A stretch of DNA of 64,000 nt from Dermacentor variabilis (GCF_050947875.1 NC_134573.1:66037315-66101314), one strand, 5' to 3'; positions 23,177 to 33,991 are shown, numbered from the stretch's first letter. Numbers and translations are program-made. Notes: a model not told the origin generated them from the letters alone.

Positions 23177-24311
23177 CACTCTAAAAATGTTTACACGCTT
23201 AAGAGGAAGCTTTAGCTTGGGCCCAACTCCGACGCGGCCTATTCAAATACATGTAAAACGCAAAAACGTTTTTCTGAGATAACCCCTAGACCGATTTTAA
23301 CGAAATTTGTTGCATGTCAGAGAAAAAGTTAAATTCTAGTGACTGTTGGAAGCGGAATTTCGATTTAGGTCCTGGATGTTGTTAAAGAATTAGCAAAAAT
23401 TCGGAAGTTCAAAAAAAAATAGAAGAACGAAGTTTACAAATTCATAACTCTGCATCAAAAACAGATATCGTAGTTCTGTAAACGGCATCCATTAGACCAT
23501 TGAAAGCGCACAAATTTGATATGTCATTTTATATCTTACGTGAATTTGTTACGCTGTTTACAAAGGTTCTGCAAAAGCTCTATTTCCATATCGGTAAATT
23601 TTTTGAGATTCATGTGTATCATATAAATTTTGTCCGCTTTAGATTTAGTATTAGATGCAATGCACAGAATTCTATTATCGTTTTTCGTTTCTGAGTTACA
23701 GAGTTGTAAACATGATAGTTCCTTTTTTTGAAAATTTTTTATTTTTGCTAATTTTTAATAAAAAATTAAGGACCTAAATCAAAAATTCGAAACCAACAGT
23801 CACTAGATTTTAAGTTTTTCTTTTAAAGGCAACAAACTTCGTCAAATTTGGTGCAGTGGTTGCCAAGAGAAACGAATTCTCCTTATAAATGTATTTAGAT
23901 AGGAGCACTCGAGCTAAAAGCTTCCTCTTAATGGTGTTTTCTAATGGCACCGTAACACCCCTACCGTTGGGGCCTTACAAAAATTTATAGAGGACGACAG
24001 CGCAGCTCTAACGAGACGTGCGGTAACAAAAGACGTAGTTGAAAACCATGTAATCATTCTGACAGCCTTGGGCGCACAGAAATATCCGACAAGTGAATTT
24101 CACAGGGAGATATAGGAAGCTCTCATGCCGGATATTTCCATGCGCCCAAGACTGTCAGAATGATTACATGGTTTTCAACTACGTCTTTTGTTACCGCACG
24201 TCTCGTTAGAGCTGCGCTGTCGTCCTCTATAAATTTTTGTAAGGCCCTAACGGTAGGGGTGTTACAGTGCGACAAGAAAACACCTTTAAGGGCGTAAATA
24301 TTTTTACAGTG
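23177..24311. mobile_element. Palindromic MITE with CACTGTAAA ends, interrupted by a second element
   Basis: The ends are inverted copies: CACTCTAAAAATGTTTACAC at the left and, read on the minus strand, CACTGTAAAAATATTTACGC at the right, flanked by TA (possibly TATA) on both sides. Left arm 23932-24090 and right arm 24128-24290 are almost identical inverted copies (for example GTAACACCCCTACCGTT and CTAACGGTAGGGGTGTTAC) around a ~37-base loop. Without the 725-bp insertion at 23203-23927 the element would be about 406 bp. No protein is encoded; mobilisation would need a transposase from elsewhere. The TA target suggests the Tc1/mariner superfamily. Confidence 0.85.
23203..23927. mobile_element. 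TTAA-flanked non-autonomous element with long inverted repeats
   Basis: Flanked by TTAA at 23199-23202 and 23928-23931. The terminal inverted repeats start GAGGAAGCTTTAGCT (left) and GAGGAAGCTTTTAGCT (right, minus strand). Similarity extends inwards for more than 200 bases, including TCTAGTGACTGTTGG, GATTTAGGTCC and TTAGCAAAAAT on both arms. The equivalent unbroken site in the host MITE's right end reads CGCCCTTAAAGGTG, so a single TTAA was duplicated on insertion. That is the signature of piggyBac-type transposition. No transposase is encoded. Confidence 0.85.
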
Positions 24312-24313
24312 TA

Positions 24314-24560
24314 TAAAGCGTTGTTTCGCTTCTTGGGAAGAACTGGTCTTAGAGACAGACTTTAAGAAGTGCCGTATTGTCTTTTCCTTGTTCCCCTTCC
24401 TTTCTTACTCTTCTTTCCTTTTTTTTTTTGTTACATCTCCTTTCTATGATCTTTTATTCCCCTTACTCTCTTTCCCCAGCACAGGGTAGGCAGCAGGTCT
24501 GAGAACTGGCAAACTTCCCTGTTTTTCCCTTTGTTTCTGCTTCCTGCTGCTATAGGTTGC
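24314..24560 (+). mobile_element. Probable I-like LINE 3' UTR fragment
   Basis: A pyrimidine-rich stretch ends in CCCCTTACTCTCTTTCCCCAG, then CACAGGGTAGG and GAACTGGCAAACTTCCC. The same layout (CCTTTCTCTCCCCAGCGTAG, then AACCGGATCTT and CTGCCTTTCC) ends the I-like LINE at 32160-32310. No coding region is attached. Confidence 0.5.
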
Positions 24561-24789
24561 ACAATAAGTGCAGAAACAGTATAGTTGTCACGTGATTGCG
24601 CTTCTCGATGTCTCATGGGCTGCCGTACTTGATCGCGTCGTGTATTTTATGTGTAAGCGCCACCATTGCCGCAACCGTGCGTACACTGAAGTCATACTTG
24701 GCGCAGCCTGCCATTCTCTTGCGGACAGCAAGGCTATTACAGCGTGGGTATTTCGTCACAGAGTGTGTCGTGCGCGCGTTGAATGCATC

Positions 24790-25330
24790 TAAAGACTTAC
24801 AATACATCGGTTTTGTCATCGCTTTTCACTGGCTACCTTCATGTATCGACGTAGCAGGCAACGAGGCCGCTCAAAGTCCTGCGCACAATTCGTTGCAGTT
24901 CAGGACAACGAAGAACGTCACAACTCCTCAGAATGCAAATAAGAGTAAGGAAGCAGGCCACATCAAGCCACTTCCGTTACTTTGCGGTCTCCAAAGCACC
25001 AGCCTTGTGTGACTAAGGGGCTTCACAGAACTGAAGCCGCTACCCATTAACGGATCCGCAGAGGTTCAGCGCTAACTCCAGCGTGGTGGTGCAAGGTGGG
25101 ATTTAGCGCATCATCGTCGTGCGTTCACTGTCAAGCTCTTGGTGACATCTACCACTATTTGTTAGAGTGCCCTGAATTCGACAGAAAGCCTGACTGAAGC
25201 GTAAGATGTCCCCACACTCAAGCGCAAGCGACATTTCTTGCTGCCGCGATGGTATATTTAGGAAACCGAGGTTCTCGGCTCCTCCTAAAGTTTCTCCGTA
25301 ACGCAGTGTGCGAATGCTAAGCCGTTTAGG
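24790..25330 (+). pseudogene. I-like LINE RNase H end and C-terminal zinc-knuckle relic
   Basis: FHWLPSCIDVAGNEAAQSPA (24820-24880) matches the last RNase H motif of I-type LINEs (FQWIPGHCGI.GNE.AD.AA). About 270 bases on, in another frame, CVHCQALGDIYHYLLECPEF (25118-25178) gives the C-x2-C...H-x4-C motif found after RNase H in the same group. Frameshifts and stops separate the two. RT and endonuclease are absent. Confidence 0.72.
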
Positions 25331-25821
25331 TCGACGTGGGTGGGATGACGCGCAGCCTGTTCTACTCCGTATTAAGTTTGTCGTGTTATACGAGTGCTGT
25401 TACGCTACCAGATCGAATGTAACGGGCTTTTGACTGTAACGCGTTTGATAGGTGGCGTTCGGGTGGGACATTTGCCGGCGACTTTTTGCAAGGCTATAGG
25501 TCCGCCTACAGAAAGCAATTAACACTCGTCCTCCTTCTCTTGCTCCTCCACAATGCAACGCTTAAATTGAAATGTAAAAATAATAAGGAAAGTGAAAACG
25601 AGAATGCCAGAAAAGGCAACAGCAGGCAGGGCGGTGCAGAACTCACATTGCCCGAATTGCGATTGCATGCGGTGCTTTACCAGTAAGCAATACAGCGGCG
25701 GCCCTTCTCCCGCCAACGCCATGACCGGGATCGGGCGCTGGCTAACGCTCACAGTTTTGACTTTGTACACATAAGCGGACACTGAAGAAAGTCGACGGGG
25801 GAGACGATCGCCGCGGTAGCC
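25331..25821. other. No gene recognised
   Basis: Mixed DNA. Open frames on both strands at 25486-25941 carry no family signal and partly overlap the adjacent SINE. Confidence 0.5.
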
Positions 25822-25836
25822 TGCCGCGTAATGCAT

Positions 25837-26069
25837 AATAATATTTGGGGCTTTACGTGCCAAAACCACTTTCTGATTATGAGGCACGCCGTAGTGGAGG
25901 ACTCCGGAAATTTTGACCACCTGGGGTTCTTTAACGTGCACCTAAATCTAAGCACACGGGTGTTTTCGCATTTCGCCCCCATCGAAATGCGGCCGCCGTG
26001 GCCGGGATTCGATCCCGCGACCTCGTGCTCAGCAGCCCAACACCATAGCCACTGAGCAACCACGGCGGG
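25837..26069 (-). mobile_element. tRNA-derived SINE, full length with perfect target duplications
   Basis: Minus strand, 233 bp. The tRNA-like head (about 25997-26069) has GTTGCTCAGTGGCTATGG (A box) and GGGATCGAATCCCGG (B box), and CGCCGTGG/CCACGGCG acceptor-like ends. The body runs ATGGGGGCGAAATGCG ... GGTGCACGTTAAAGAACCCC ... GGCGTGCCTCATAATCAG ... TTTTGGCACGTAAAGCCCC and ends ATATTATT. The 15-bp target duplication TGCCGCGTAATGCAT flanks it exactly (25822-25836 and 26070-26084), the mark of L1-type target-primed insertion. It is the least mutated copy in the window. Confidence 0.95.
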
Positions 26070-26084
26070 TGCCGCGTAATGCAT

Positions 26085-27474
26085 GAGATGCGGGATCGAA
26101 TTCCGCATCTCAGGAACCCGTATGGGCTTCCTTTGTAGCAATTTGCTACGTCTGGATGGATGTTTCATTTTCCTTTTATTGATTACTCTCTCCTCGTTGC
26201 GGGTTTCCGCAGAACTATTACGGGCCACCTAAGGTTGCTATTTCGTGCAAATATATTTTGATTTTTCTAATTATTTTTACATTTCAATTTAGACATTGGA
26301 GCTGATTTCCTCTATGTTTTCCCTGACTTCATTGTCTGCTGACTTCATATGGTTGTAACTAACAGGTTGACTGAATTAGTGTTGCTGAAGCCTTTTTAGC
26401 TGCTCGATTTGCTTTTGATGTAAAACATTTATCTTTGAGCTATAGAGAGAGAGAGAGCATCACCACTATTTTCAACTGTATGCCATTTGCGTCAGACTTC
26501 TCCCGTCTCTAGCTCGACGTTGCATTTTATATTTGTTCGACGCTCCCAGCGGCGCCCTTGCACGAGGCCTTGCAATCTCTACAGAAAATGTGAAAATGTG
26601 GGGTTGTAGTCGACTGTATGCCGCAGTGGTGAAGGTTTAAGTCCGAACAGTCGGCACCCTGGCGCAGACAAGGATGTCAAAATACACAGAAAGAAGCTCG
26701 CTCTAGGCAGATGCGCTAGCGCTGCACTTATCTTTCTGTTTCGGTTATCGGCGTGGAATCCACTAAGGGCACGGTGGTCTGATTTTAATTTCGACGCTTC
26801 TTATTTTTATTTTCTTAGTTTTGCTTCGGCACTCAGGAAGGTAACAGAGAAAGAGCAGCACGGCTGGTAACGTGAATACAAAAATGGAACGGAGTCGGAC
26901 GGGTCGAACGTCATAACATAAGCTCCTGATCCCGCCAGCGGTGCTGAATAAATGATGCTTACCGCTAGCGCAATAGAACCGTCCGCCACAAGCATCTGTC
27001 CTGTCTGGGAGACACTCCTCGGCTCACGGCTTTCATGTACGTTTTGCTTTAAAAAAATAAATTTAAGAAAAAGCGACAGAGCTAAGCTCTCGGATGTAAG
27101 AATAGAGAAACCTGCGGCGCTACATGGCGTACGCATGGTGCGCCAATCGTTCGCGAACCGCAGCCCGGAGTTACCTTGTTAAAATATAAATTTCGCCAAA
27201 GTGGACGACAAATAGGGTATGCCACTAGAGGTATCGGGCCGGCTTCGTCGTTTTAGCTGAATTTTCACTATTCGTGCTGCACCTAAGCCGAAAAGGCGCT
27301 CGACCGTTCACAGCTTTATAAACTTAGGCTGGAGCTTCTATTAGCTGGGAGCTGCACTGGCTTCTGTGGCCCAAGCAGAAGGAGCATTGTGCAAATATAA
27401 AAAGAGAAAGCAGATGGCTAAAACGCTAATACACAGTTACAAGATTAGGAAACGATTGTAACACATTCGTCATC
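26085..27474. other. No gene recognised
   Basis: Contains a short (GA)n tract at about 26443-26457. Otherwise no coding or repeat signal that I recognise. Confidence 0.45.
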
Positions 27475-27960
27475 ATCATGAGCAGCAGCAGCAGCATCTT
27501 ATATGCCCAGTGCAGGAAGAAAGTCTCTCTCAGCGTTCTCCGATTCCAGCAAACAAGCCTTGTACTAGCTGATTCCAACTTGCGCCTGCAACTTTCCTGA
27601 CTTTATCGCCCGTCCTGATTTTCTGCCGTCGTCGACTGTGCTTCCCTTCCGTTGTCACCCATTCTGTAACTCTAATCGTCCGCCGGTTATCTGCCCTGCA
27701 CATTACGTGGCCTGCCCAGCTGCATTCTTTTTTTCTCCTATTGTCGTGTAGAATATCGGCTATGCCCGTTAGCTCTATGATCCACCCCGCTCTCTTCCTG
27801 TCTCTTAAAGTTACCTCAAACATTTTTCATTGCACCACTCTTTGCGCGGTCCTTAACTTGTTCTCGAATTTCTTTGTTAACCTCCAAGTTAGCGCCCGGT
27901 TCGGTAGCACCAGTAGAATGAAATGATTGTACACTTTTCTTTTCAACAACAGCGGTAAGC
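27475..27960 (-). pseudogene. LINE C-terminus and 3' UTR
   Basis: On the minus strand the frame at 27530-27823 begins with LRDRKRAGWI and continues through SWAGHVMCRADNRRTIRVTE, the tick LINE ORF2 tail (LRDRKRN.WIR ... RWAGHVARM.D.RW..RVTEW). Arg-rich SRRRQKIRTGD follows. The 3' UTR reaches the CAGCAGCAGCAG/TGATG simple tail near 27475. The same family occurs degenerately at 34150-34400, and as a relic split by two insertions at 35590-38063. It is 5'-truncated; RT is absent. Confidence 0.8.
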
Positions 27961-28671
27961 TAGCAGTCAAGATTTGGTCATGCCTGCCGTAAGCACTCGA
28001 ACCCATCTTAAAGCGCAGCTCTCATGCGCCCGTTGCTGCGGCGAGCGTCGGCGTTGGCACAACCGAGTGAACGAGCACTACGAAGGGCGAAACAACGAAC
28101 TCGTGGGATGAAAGACGCGAGGAGAAAAGCGGAGGAGGATGGTATGGCGAAAGCGTGAGAAGAAAAGCGTAGTGCGGCGACGATGCCTACAAGATGGCGC
28201 CAAAGTAGCGCGCGTCGTCTGAGAGGTCTGTCTGCGGCGGCAGCTGTGAATCGCGCCCACGCGTCACCCACGCGCTGCCTCTCGCTGTCTCGAGATTAGC
28301 GGGGCTGTCGTGCCAGACTTCGCTCACTTTGCAATGTGCCGCACGCGACACGTTGCCCGCGCCAGCCGATATATGCGACAAATGAAAACACGTATAGAGC
28401 TGGGCTCAAATTTCGCATTAGGGAGTATCGCAATTGTTGTTGCTTTTTTTTTTAATTTTTACAATACATCACGTAAATCGACAAAACAATAAAACCACAC
28501 AGAACAGCAACTTGAACTAGTTGGCTTACGACTAATTTTTGTAAAGGTTCAAGTGATTCAGTGGAGTTCAGAGAATGAAAGTGTATGGCATTGCACTCTT
28601 CAATGGCTCTTGGAAATGCGAAAAACCTTAGAAGCTTGCAAAACAAATAGCTGGGCTAGTTCGTTGAAACG
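27961..28671. other. No gene recognised; GC-rich island
   Basis: 28000-28340 is GC- and CpG-rich (AAGATGGCGCC at 28191; CACGCGTCACCCACGCGC). It could be a promoter or the 5' end of a repeat, but no initiator, donor site or product can be supported. Confidence 0.35.
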
Positions 28672-29190
28672 CATGCTGCAAAAGTTTGCGCGAAGAAACG
28701 AGGACAAGCCAAAGAAAGACAAGGACGAGCGCTAAATGAGAAGTGAAGTCTTTCCAAACACATGCACGAATAAATAGGAAAAGCGAAACATAACAAAACA
28801 AGGCTATCATCTTGAACATCACGTGTTCCCCAGTGTACCCAATTGAGTTGGCCAAGAACTGAAATTCCCTATTGGACTGACGCACTTACACTGACGACTG
28901 ACGCACTTATCTCCGCTGATACGCATATGGAAGGCTTCCGTGAGCTCACGCACGGGTTTATCCCTGTGCCTGATTAGAATTGTTTTGTCGAAGAGCGGTT
29001 TGCATTGGGATCTGGTTTTTCTTATCGCTCCTGCCACACGTGCGGCTTGTTTTGTTATGTTTCGGTTTTCCTATTTATCCCCCCCCCCCCCTCGTGCATG
29101 TGTTTTGAATAAACTTCATATGTGAGTTATCGCTCATCCTCATCTTTTCTCGGCTTGTCCTCGAGTCGTCGCGCAAACTTTTTCAGTATG
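28672..29190 (-). pseudogene. Penelope-like relic between ~130-bp inverted arms
   Basis: The centre (about 28880-29037, minus strand) encodes LFDKTILIRHRDKPVREL, then EAFHM.ISGDKCVS, the C-terminal part of a PLE GIY-YIG endonuclease (family T.I..RH...RE..EA..I...GD.CVS). It is bounded by inverted arms at 28672-28800 and 29043-29190 sharing AAAGTTTGCGCGA, GAGGACAAGCC, CACATGCACGA, TAAATAGGAAAA and GAAACATAACAAAACAAG. The left arm has GACAAGGACGAGCGCTAA, close to the end motif of the PLE at 36.3 kb. A 13-base C run (29079-29091) interrupts the right arm. It is dead and severely shortened. Confidence 0.72.
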
Positions 29191-29192
29191 TT

Positions 29193-30039
29193 TAAAAGCG
29201 TGTGCTTGTAAAATGAAAAGCGAGGATGAGAGGGCGGGAATGACTATTCTGTGTGGATACTGAAGGATACTGAAGATACCGGCTATGGTCTCGATTAAGC
29301 GCACTGTTCAACAGCGAAATTTGAGTCGAGGACTGTGTCGTCTACTTTTCGCGCTGTCAAATCCATTGCGGGCAATAATTCTGTTACACAGTTTTCTCAC
29401 GGTCATATTATGAAAAAACGGGTTTTCCAACGGGACACGTTATACAGTGCGTTATTTGTTGCTTGGGAATGAGCATTTCCCTGCCGTATCAATTTTCTTC
29501 GCCAGTGAAAGGAAGTGTGCACGCTTCGTGTTCGTGGCAGCAATATAACTGTAGAGTTCTTGCGCATCCGGGTGGCAGACATTATTAGGTTGCCCGTTTG
29601 TAGTATCCGCTTTTCCCTGTCCTCCCTTTCTGGTGTATCACGCGCAGCACGTTAGTAATTCCAATATGAACGAACCAGTCAGCAAGAAAATATTATTACA
29701 TTATATTAGAAAGCTGATGGAAATGTTTATAAAAGTCTAGTTCCGCATTTCTTCATTGCATAACCGAAATATAAACCGAAATTAACGGTGGCGCTGTAGG
29801 TATACCAACAAGGGGTATAACCTAGCAGTTCAAGAGTTCTCATATCACTACGTCTATAGCTGTAGAGCTCGCGGGTTTCCGCGGTGCGCTTCATGTGATC
29901 AATACAGAGAGTCCTGGAAAATGGGCAGTCTTCAGCGATTCAAGGCCGGCGTTACAATGTATGCAGTCGTTTCAACGACATGTAAGTCACGATCAACTGA
30001 CGTGCGACATCGTGGAACTTATGCATCACTTAAGAGAAA
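29193..30039. other. No gene recognised; mariner-like terminal motif
   Basis: ATTAGGTTGCCCG at 29584-29596 matches the usual start of mariner terminal repeats (TTAGGTTG). The same 13 bases occur in direct orientation at 30741-30753. No transposase lies between them. Confidence 0.35.
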
Positions 30040-30049
30040 ATGGACAATA

Positions 30050-30740
30050 TATCCCTCTTTAGAGTGTACCAGGGCATTGCGGTATCGCTGAAACTAATGA
30101 CGCAGATAAGGCAGCTCGAACGTCAAACCAAGGAGACCGCTGTGTCCCCGTTCCTTTCTCAAGAAACAGACGCTGGGAGACCGCTTCGCGTACAAGGCGC
30201 ACCCATACCGCACATACAAGGCGCACCAGACTGCACAGACTAAAGCTGCTCTTCAACGTGGACCTCCGGCCGGAGTGCACCGACGCGGAGCGCATCTTCT
30301 GTGTCTTTTGAGGTTGGGAGTTGCCTTTCCGAAAGCTTATTCAGTAGTCCTGCACGTGAAGTCTGCTGCTGCGACGAGAACATTGACCACCTATTGCGCC
30401 ACTGTCCTCAGTTTGAAGCACAAAGACAATCTATGTCCATCGCATTGAGCAAACTAGATGATCGTCTTCTGAGTGAACAGACAATAGTAGAACGCCGTCC
30501 CCACCGATCGACTGCTCAAAAGGCAGTGAAGGCACTGTTGTGAATTCTGAGAACGTCTGGCTTGTGCGAGCGCCTTTGACTCTGTGGTGCTGTCCGGGCA
30601 CCGTCTCTCTACCTCTCTCTGTTCCTTTTTTCTATTCACCTTCTCCCTCCCCCCAGCCGAGGGTGGCCAACCGGACTCTTTACTGGTTAACATCCTTGCC
30701 TTCCTTTTATCTACCTCTATCTCTATCTCTTACATATACT
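30050..30740 (+). pseudogene. I-like LINE 3' region, copy 1
   Basis: Degenerate RNase H end at about 30065 (VPGHCGIAETNDADKAA in one frame), a linker with DLRPECTDAERI and WELPFRKAYS, then CCCDENIDHLLRHCPQFEAQ at 30360-30420, the C-x2-C...H-x4-C motif that follows RNase H. The frame stops at 30541. The 3' UTR is pyrimidine-rich with CCTCCCCCCAGCCGAGGGTGG and AACCGGACTC. RT is absent. Orientation and order match the next copy. Confidence 0.75.
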
Positions 30741-30899
30741 ATTAGGTTGCCCGGAAATATTTAAAAATGCTGATTATTGTTATCCACAATCAATCATAGC
30801 ACTCGAATAAGTAAAAAGAAACTGTAGCGGCTGCAAACTTTATTAGGTTTTATATCAATTTGACGTTTTTAAGCTTGTCCTTCGGGATGTAGTATAATG
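30741..30899. other. Spacer with mariner-like terminal motif
   Basis: Begins ATTAGGTTGCCCGGAAAT, resembling a mariner end. The complementary end was not found. Confidence 0.3.
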
Positions 30900-32310
30900 T
30901 CTCAGACTACAAAAAGACAGAAGTTAAAGAATTCTGCACCTCGCTGTGTACCGCTGCCCATAGACTCTCAAGGTACCATCTGCACTCCATCTGCGGAATT
31001 CCGAATGACAAAGTATTACGGTTTCGGATTATAACACCTGCCTTCCATAAGGCTTCACCCCCGCAAATAAGCCATCGATTCCTCCATGGTGTTTGGCTCG
31101 ACCTGCAGTGCACCTCACTCAGCGTACCAGGAATCAGGAAAAAAAATCTGAGCTGTCTTCACCTGCTCTTAAACGACTAACTCTGTTCTTTTTGCACGAG
31201 AGGCACGCCGACCACGTACATATTTATACTGATGGATCGGCAACTCTCCAGTGTTCCTCTGGAGCCGTGGTTTTTCCAGCGAAAGCCACCGCCATCAATT
31301 TCAAGACATATCACCCAACGACACCGATGGCTGCGGAACTCGCAGCTCTTCGCGCTGCACTTCGTCTCGTCAGCCAAGAACAACCTCAAAGTTGGCAAAT
31401 ATTCAGTGACTCGAAGGCAGCACTGTAGTCTTTGCTATCAGACATGCGGCGTGGACCACACGAACTACTGGTATTCGTGATTAGAGAACTAATCTATACC
31501 TTGACTGAGGAAGGACGCCACCTGACATTTCAGTGGCTTCCAAGTCCCTGCGGCGTCATGGGGAACGAACACGCCGATAACCCTGCTCGGTCGGCTCTTC
31601 AAGGCGACGAAGGGGAGCCGATACCATTATCAAGGACAGATGCCGCTAGAAAACTACGAATGCTCAGCCGTGATATCACATTCTCCTTGTGGAACGCAGG
31701 AGTTTTCAAACCAACTGGCTGCACAACCTAGACTCCTGTCTACGCCTTCGCATTCCTGCTAGACTCTGCCATCGCGAAGATACCTAGCTTTGTCGAATAT
31801 GGCTAGGGGTGGCCTTCACCATGTCTTATGCTTTCCGAATCGCATGGGCCGACGACACCTCGTGTGATGACTGTGGTAACGAGGAGACTCTTCAACACCT
31901 TCTCTGTGACTGTCCTCGCTATAATTTACAGAGAGGATCGCTCGCAATCGCGATAGCGCGCTTTGACCGAAGACCTCTAGCAGAGGAACTTATTTTAAAA
32001 TGTCGCCATCACAAGGCCATCGCAGCAGAGGCCAAACTAGGGCACTGTTGCAGTTTATAAAGGCAACAGAATTGGACAAGCGGCTGTAGCCTGAAGAGAT
32101 GTTTATAGTGCTGCAAGTGCTACTGTGCTGTGCGGTGACAGTGCGCGGCGACAGTGACCGACTGTGATTGTAGGTCTATGCTCCTTTCTTTCTTTATCTC
32201 TACTTTGCTATCATTTTACCTCCCCTTCCTTTCTCTCCCCAGCGTAGAGTAGCAAACCGGATCTTCCCCTCTGGTTAAACTCCCTGCCTTTCCCCTTTTC
32301 TATGTCTCTC
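30900..32310 (+). pseudogene. I-like LINE RNase H and C-terminus, copy 2
   Basis: A longer copy. HIYTDGSAT (31220-31246) carries the first catalytic Asp of RNase H, MAAELAALRAALRL the Glu, IFSDSKAAL (31402-31428) the second Asp, and FQWLPSPCGVMGNEHAD (31529-31580) the last Asp region, where Ser replaces the usual His of PGHCG. After frameshifts near 31730 and 31800, SCDDCGNEETLQHLLCDCPR gives the C-terminal zinc-knuckle, and the frame ends at 32058. The 3' UTR has CCCTTTCTCTCCCCAG-like sequence and ends near 32310. An early TAG after SKAAL and later frameshifts inactivate it. Endonuclease and RT are absent. Confidence 0.85.
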
Positions 32311-32834
32311 TCTCGAATGACAAAGCTCTGTACTTGTAATATTTGTGTACGCAATTATGCAAAAGAACTTCGGCATATAGGAGTACTAAAAAAACTTAAA
32401 ATAAGATAAATGTTCCATGTGCTACGAGTACTGCTGCGCATTCCTAGAAAATGCCTAAGAATTAAAAACAGCGAGAAAAATGTTTCAACTACTTTTGATA
32501 CATCTTATGACACTAGATTTAATAACATAAGCCAAGTGTGTTGACAAAATAACGTTGCAAGATAGTCGTCTGCATGTTTTCTGTGGCGTCAGTAAGTCGT
32601 TATTTAGTGGGTCGCCTTTCATTGGTCTCGTTGCATTTGAGAGTAACGATTTGCGCTAGAGAAAATTCAAAAGTTACTTTGTTTTTTGAAGCACAACTCA
32701 CTTGAGATTAGTCTATACCATAGCTGCACCTCGAGAGTGCTTGAAAGGTAATGCATGGAATCCACATTTCCGCGGGTGCATATCCTTAATCATGCTGAAA
32801 GTGAAAGTGAGGTAAGCGTCAACTTTATAGAGAC
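32311..32834. other. No gene recognised
   Basis: AT-rich DNA. No coding signal. Confidence 0.5.
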
Positions 32835-32998
32835 TGACTGGACAGCCTGGCTCAGTTCCGGGGACGTTGACCGACAGCTTGAACTGGTGGTCTGGGCGGA
32901 GAAGGCCAAGCAGGCCCAGGGCCTTACTTGAGCCCCATCACTCAGCCGCGTCCCTCTTTATCCTTCCCCCTTTCAATAAAGTTTACCACCACCACCAC
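32835..32998 (+). pseudogene. LINE ORF2 extreme C-terminus with tail
   Basis: DWTAWLSSGDVDRQLELVVW then AEKAKQAQGLT and a stop at about 32930 resemble the end of a tick LINE ORF2 (...DPDVQL..V..A...A..QGL). It is followed by CAATAAAGTTTACCACCACCACCAC, a polyadenylation signal and a simple (CCA)n tail. Only the last ~35 residues remain. Confidence 0.6.
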
Positions 32999-33790
32999 AT
33001 AAAAAGTGACTCGCCATCCCGACCCTGCGAAAGTGGATGGATGTCCACCGAAGCTGTTACAAAACCATCACTACAACTGCTGCGAGGGGTATGCAATGCT
33101 TTATTGATGGTCCGGATGCCTGTTTTGAGCTTGTTCTTTATTGAAACGTATGATGTTCTTTGTGTTCTATGGGTGATTTGAATTATAGTATGCACTGTTC
33201 GCTTCAGTTTGTTGAGTCCTTGTAGTCTCTCCTTTACAAGGGGGATGAGCCATTGCATTTTTGCTTGTTTAGGGGGGTATGAGTCATTGCTTATGATGAT
33301 ATTTTTGTTCGCGGACGGACACGAAAAATGCCGACCGCTGAGAGGCTAACAGCTTTGCTGTAAAATTAATGGTCGTCTGGAAAGGTTGCACGGGGTCGAC
33401 TACATAGAAATGCATCCTTCGACATTATGTTCTTGTAGGCGTAGATAAATTTACATTCCGCCTTTCTCGCGCGCCTGCTGCCTACTCATAGGAGATAGGA
33501 TGTGAGCGAAATCGCTATTTGAAAGATATACGGCGATGTTTCCAAGAAGCCCTGTGGCGTATATAGATGTCGCTTCCTAAATTGGGTTTCTCATTTGTGT
33601 CCCCATCGGGTTTTTATAGCCCGCTCTACCCACTCTTCCATTAAATGGCTCATTATCCCTCCGCAAGGGCCGTGCCGAGGCAACCCATAAAAACGCGCAA
33701 CTTTAAGTGCTAACCGATTGTTTAAGCACTCCATCGACTGCGCCGGAAGGTCATGCTCGCGGCGATAGCAACGCGATCAAGCCATCGAGA
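32999..33790. other. No gene recognised
   Basis: Unassigned. CTAACAGCTTTGCTGTAAAA at 33346-33365 contains a small hairpin. Confidence 0.4.
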
Positions 33791-33821
33791 ATGTGTGTGT
33801 GTGTGCGCGCCTGCGTGCGCG

Positions 33822-33896
<75 letters not shown>

Positions 33897-33925
33897 TGTG
33901 TGCGTGTGTGTGTGTGTGCGTGCGT

Positions 33926-33990
<65 letters not shown>
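33791..33990. repeat. Compound (GT)n/(GTGC)n microsatellite
   Basis: About 200 bases of alternating purine-pyrimidine: GT runs with an internal (TGCG)n block around 33860-33896. Every open frame over it is low-complexity Cys/Val or His/Thr and is not a gene. Confidence 0.97.

Positions 33991-33991
<1 letters not shown>

Noticed and set aside
25997..26069. tRNA-like sequence with A and B boxes
   Set aside because: It is the head of a dispersed SINE with a 15-bp target duplication, present in several copies. Not a tRNA gene.
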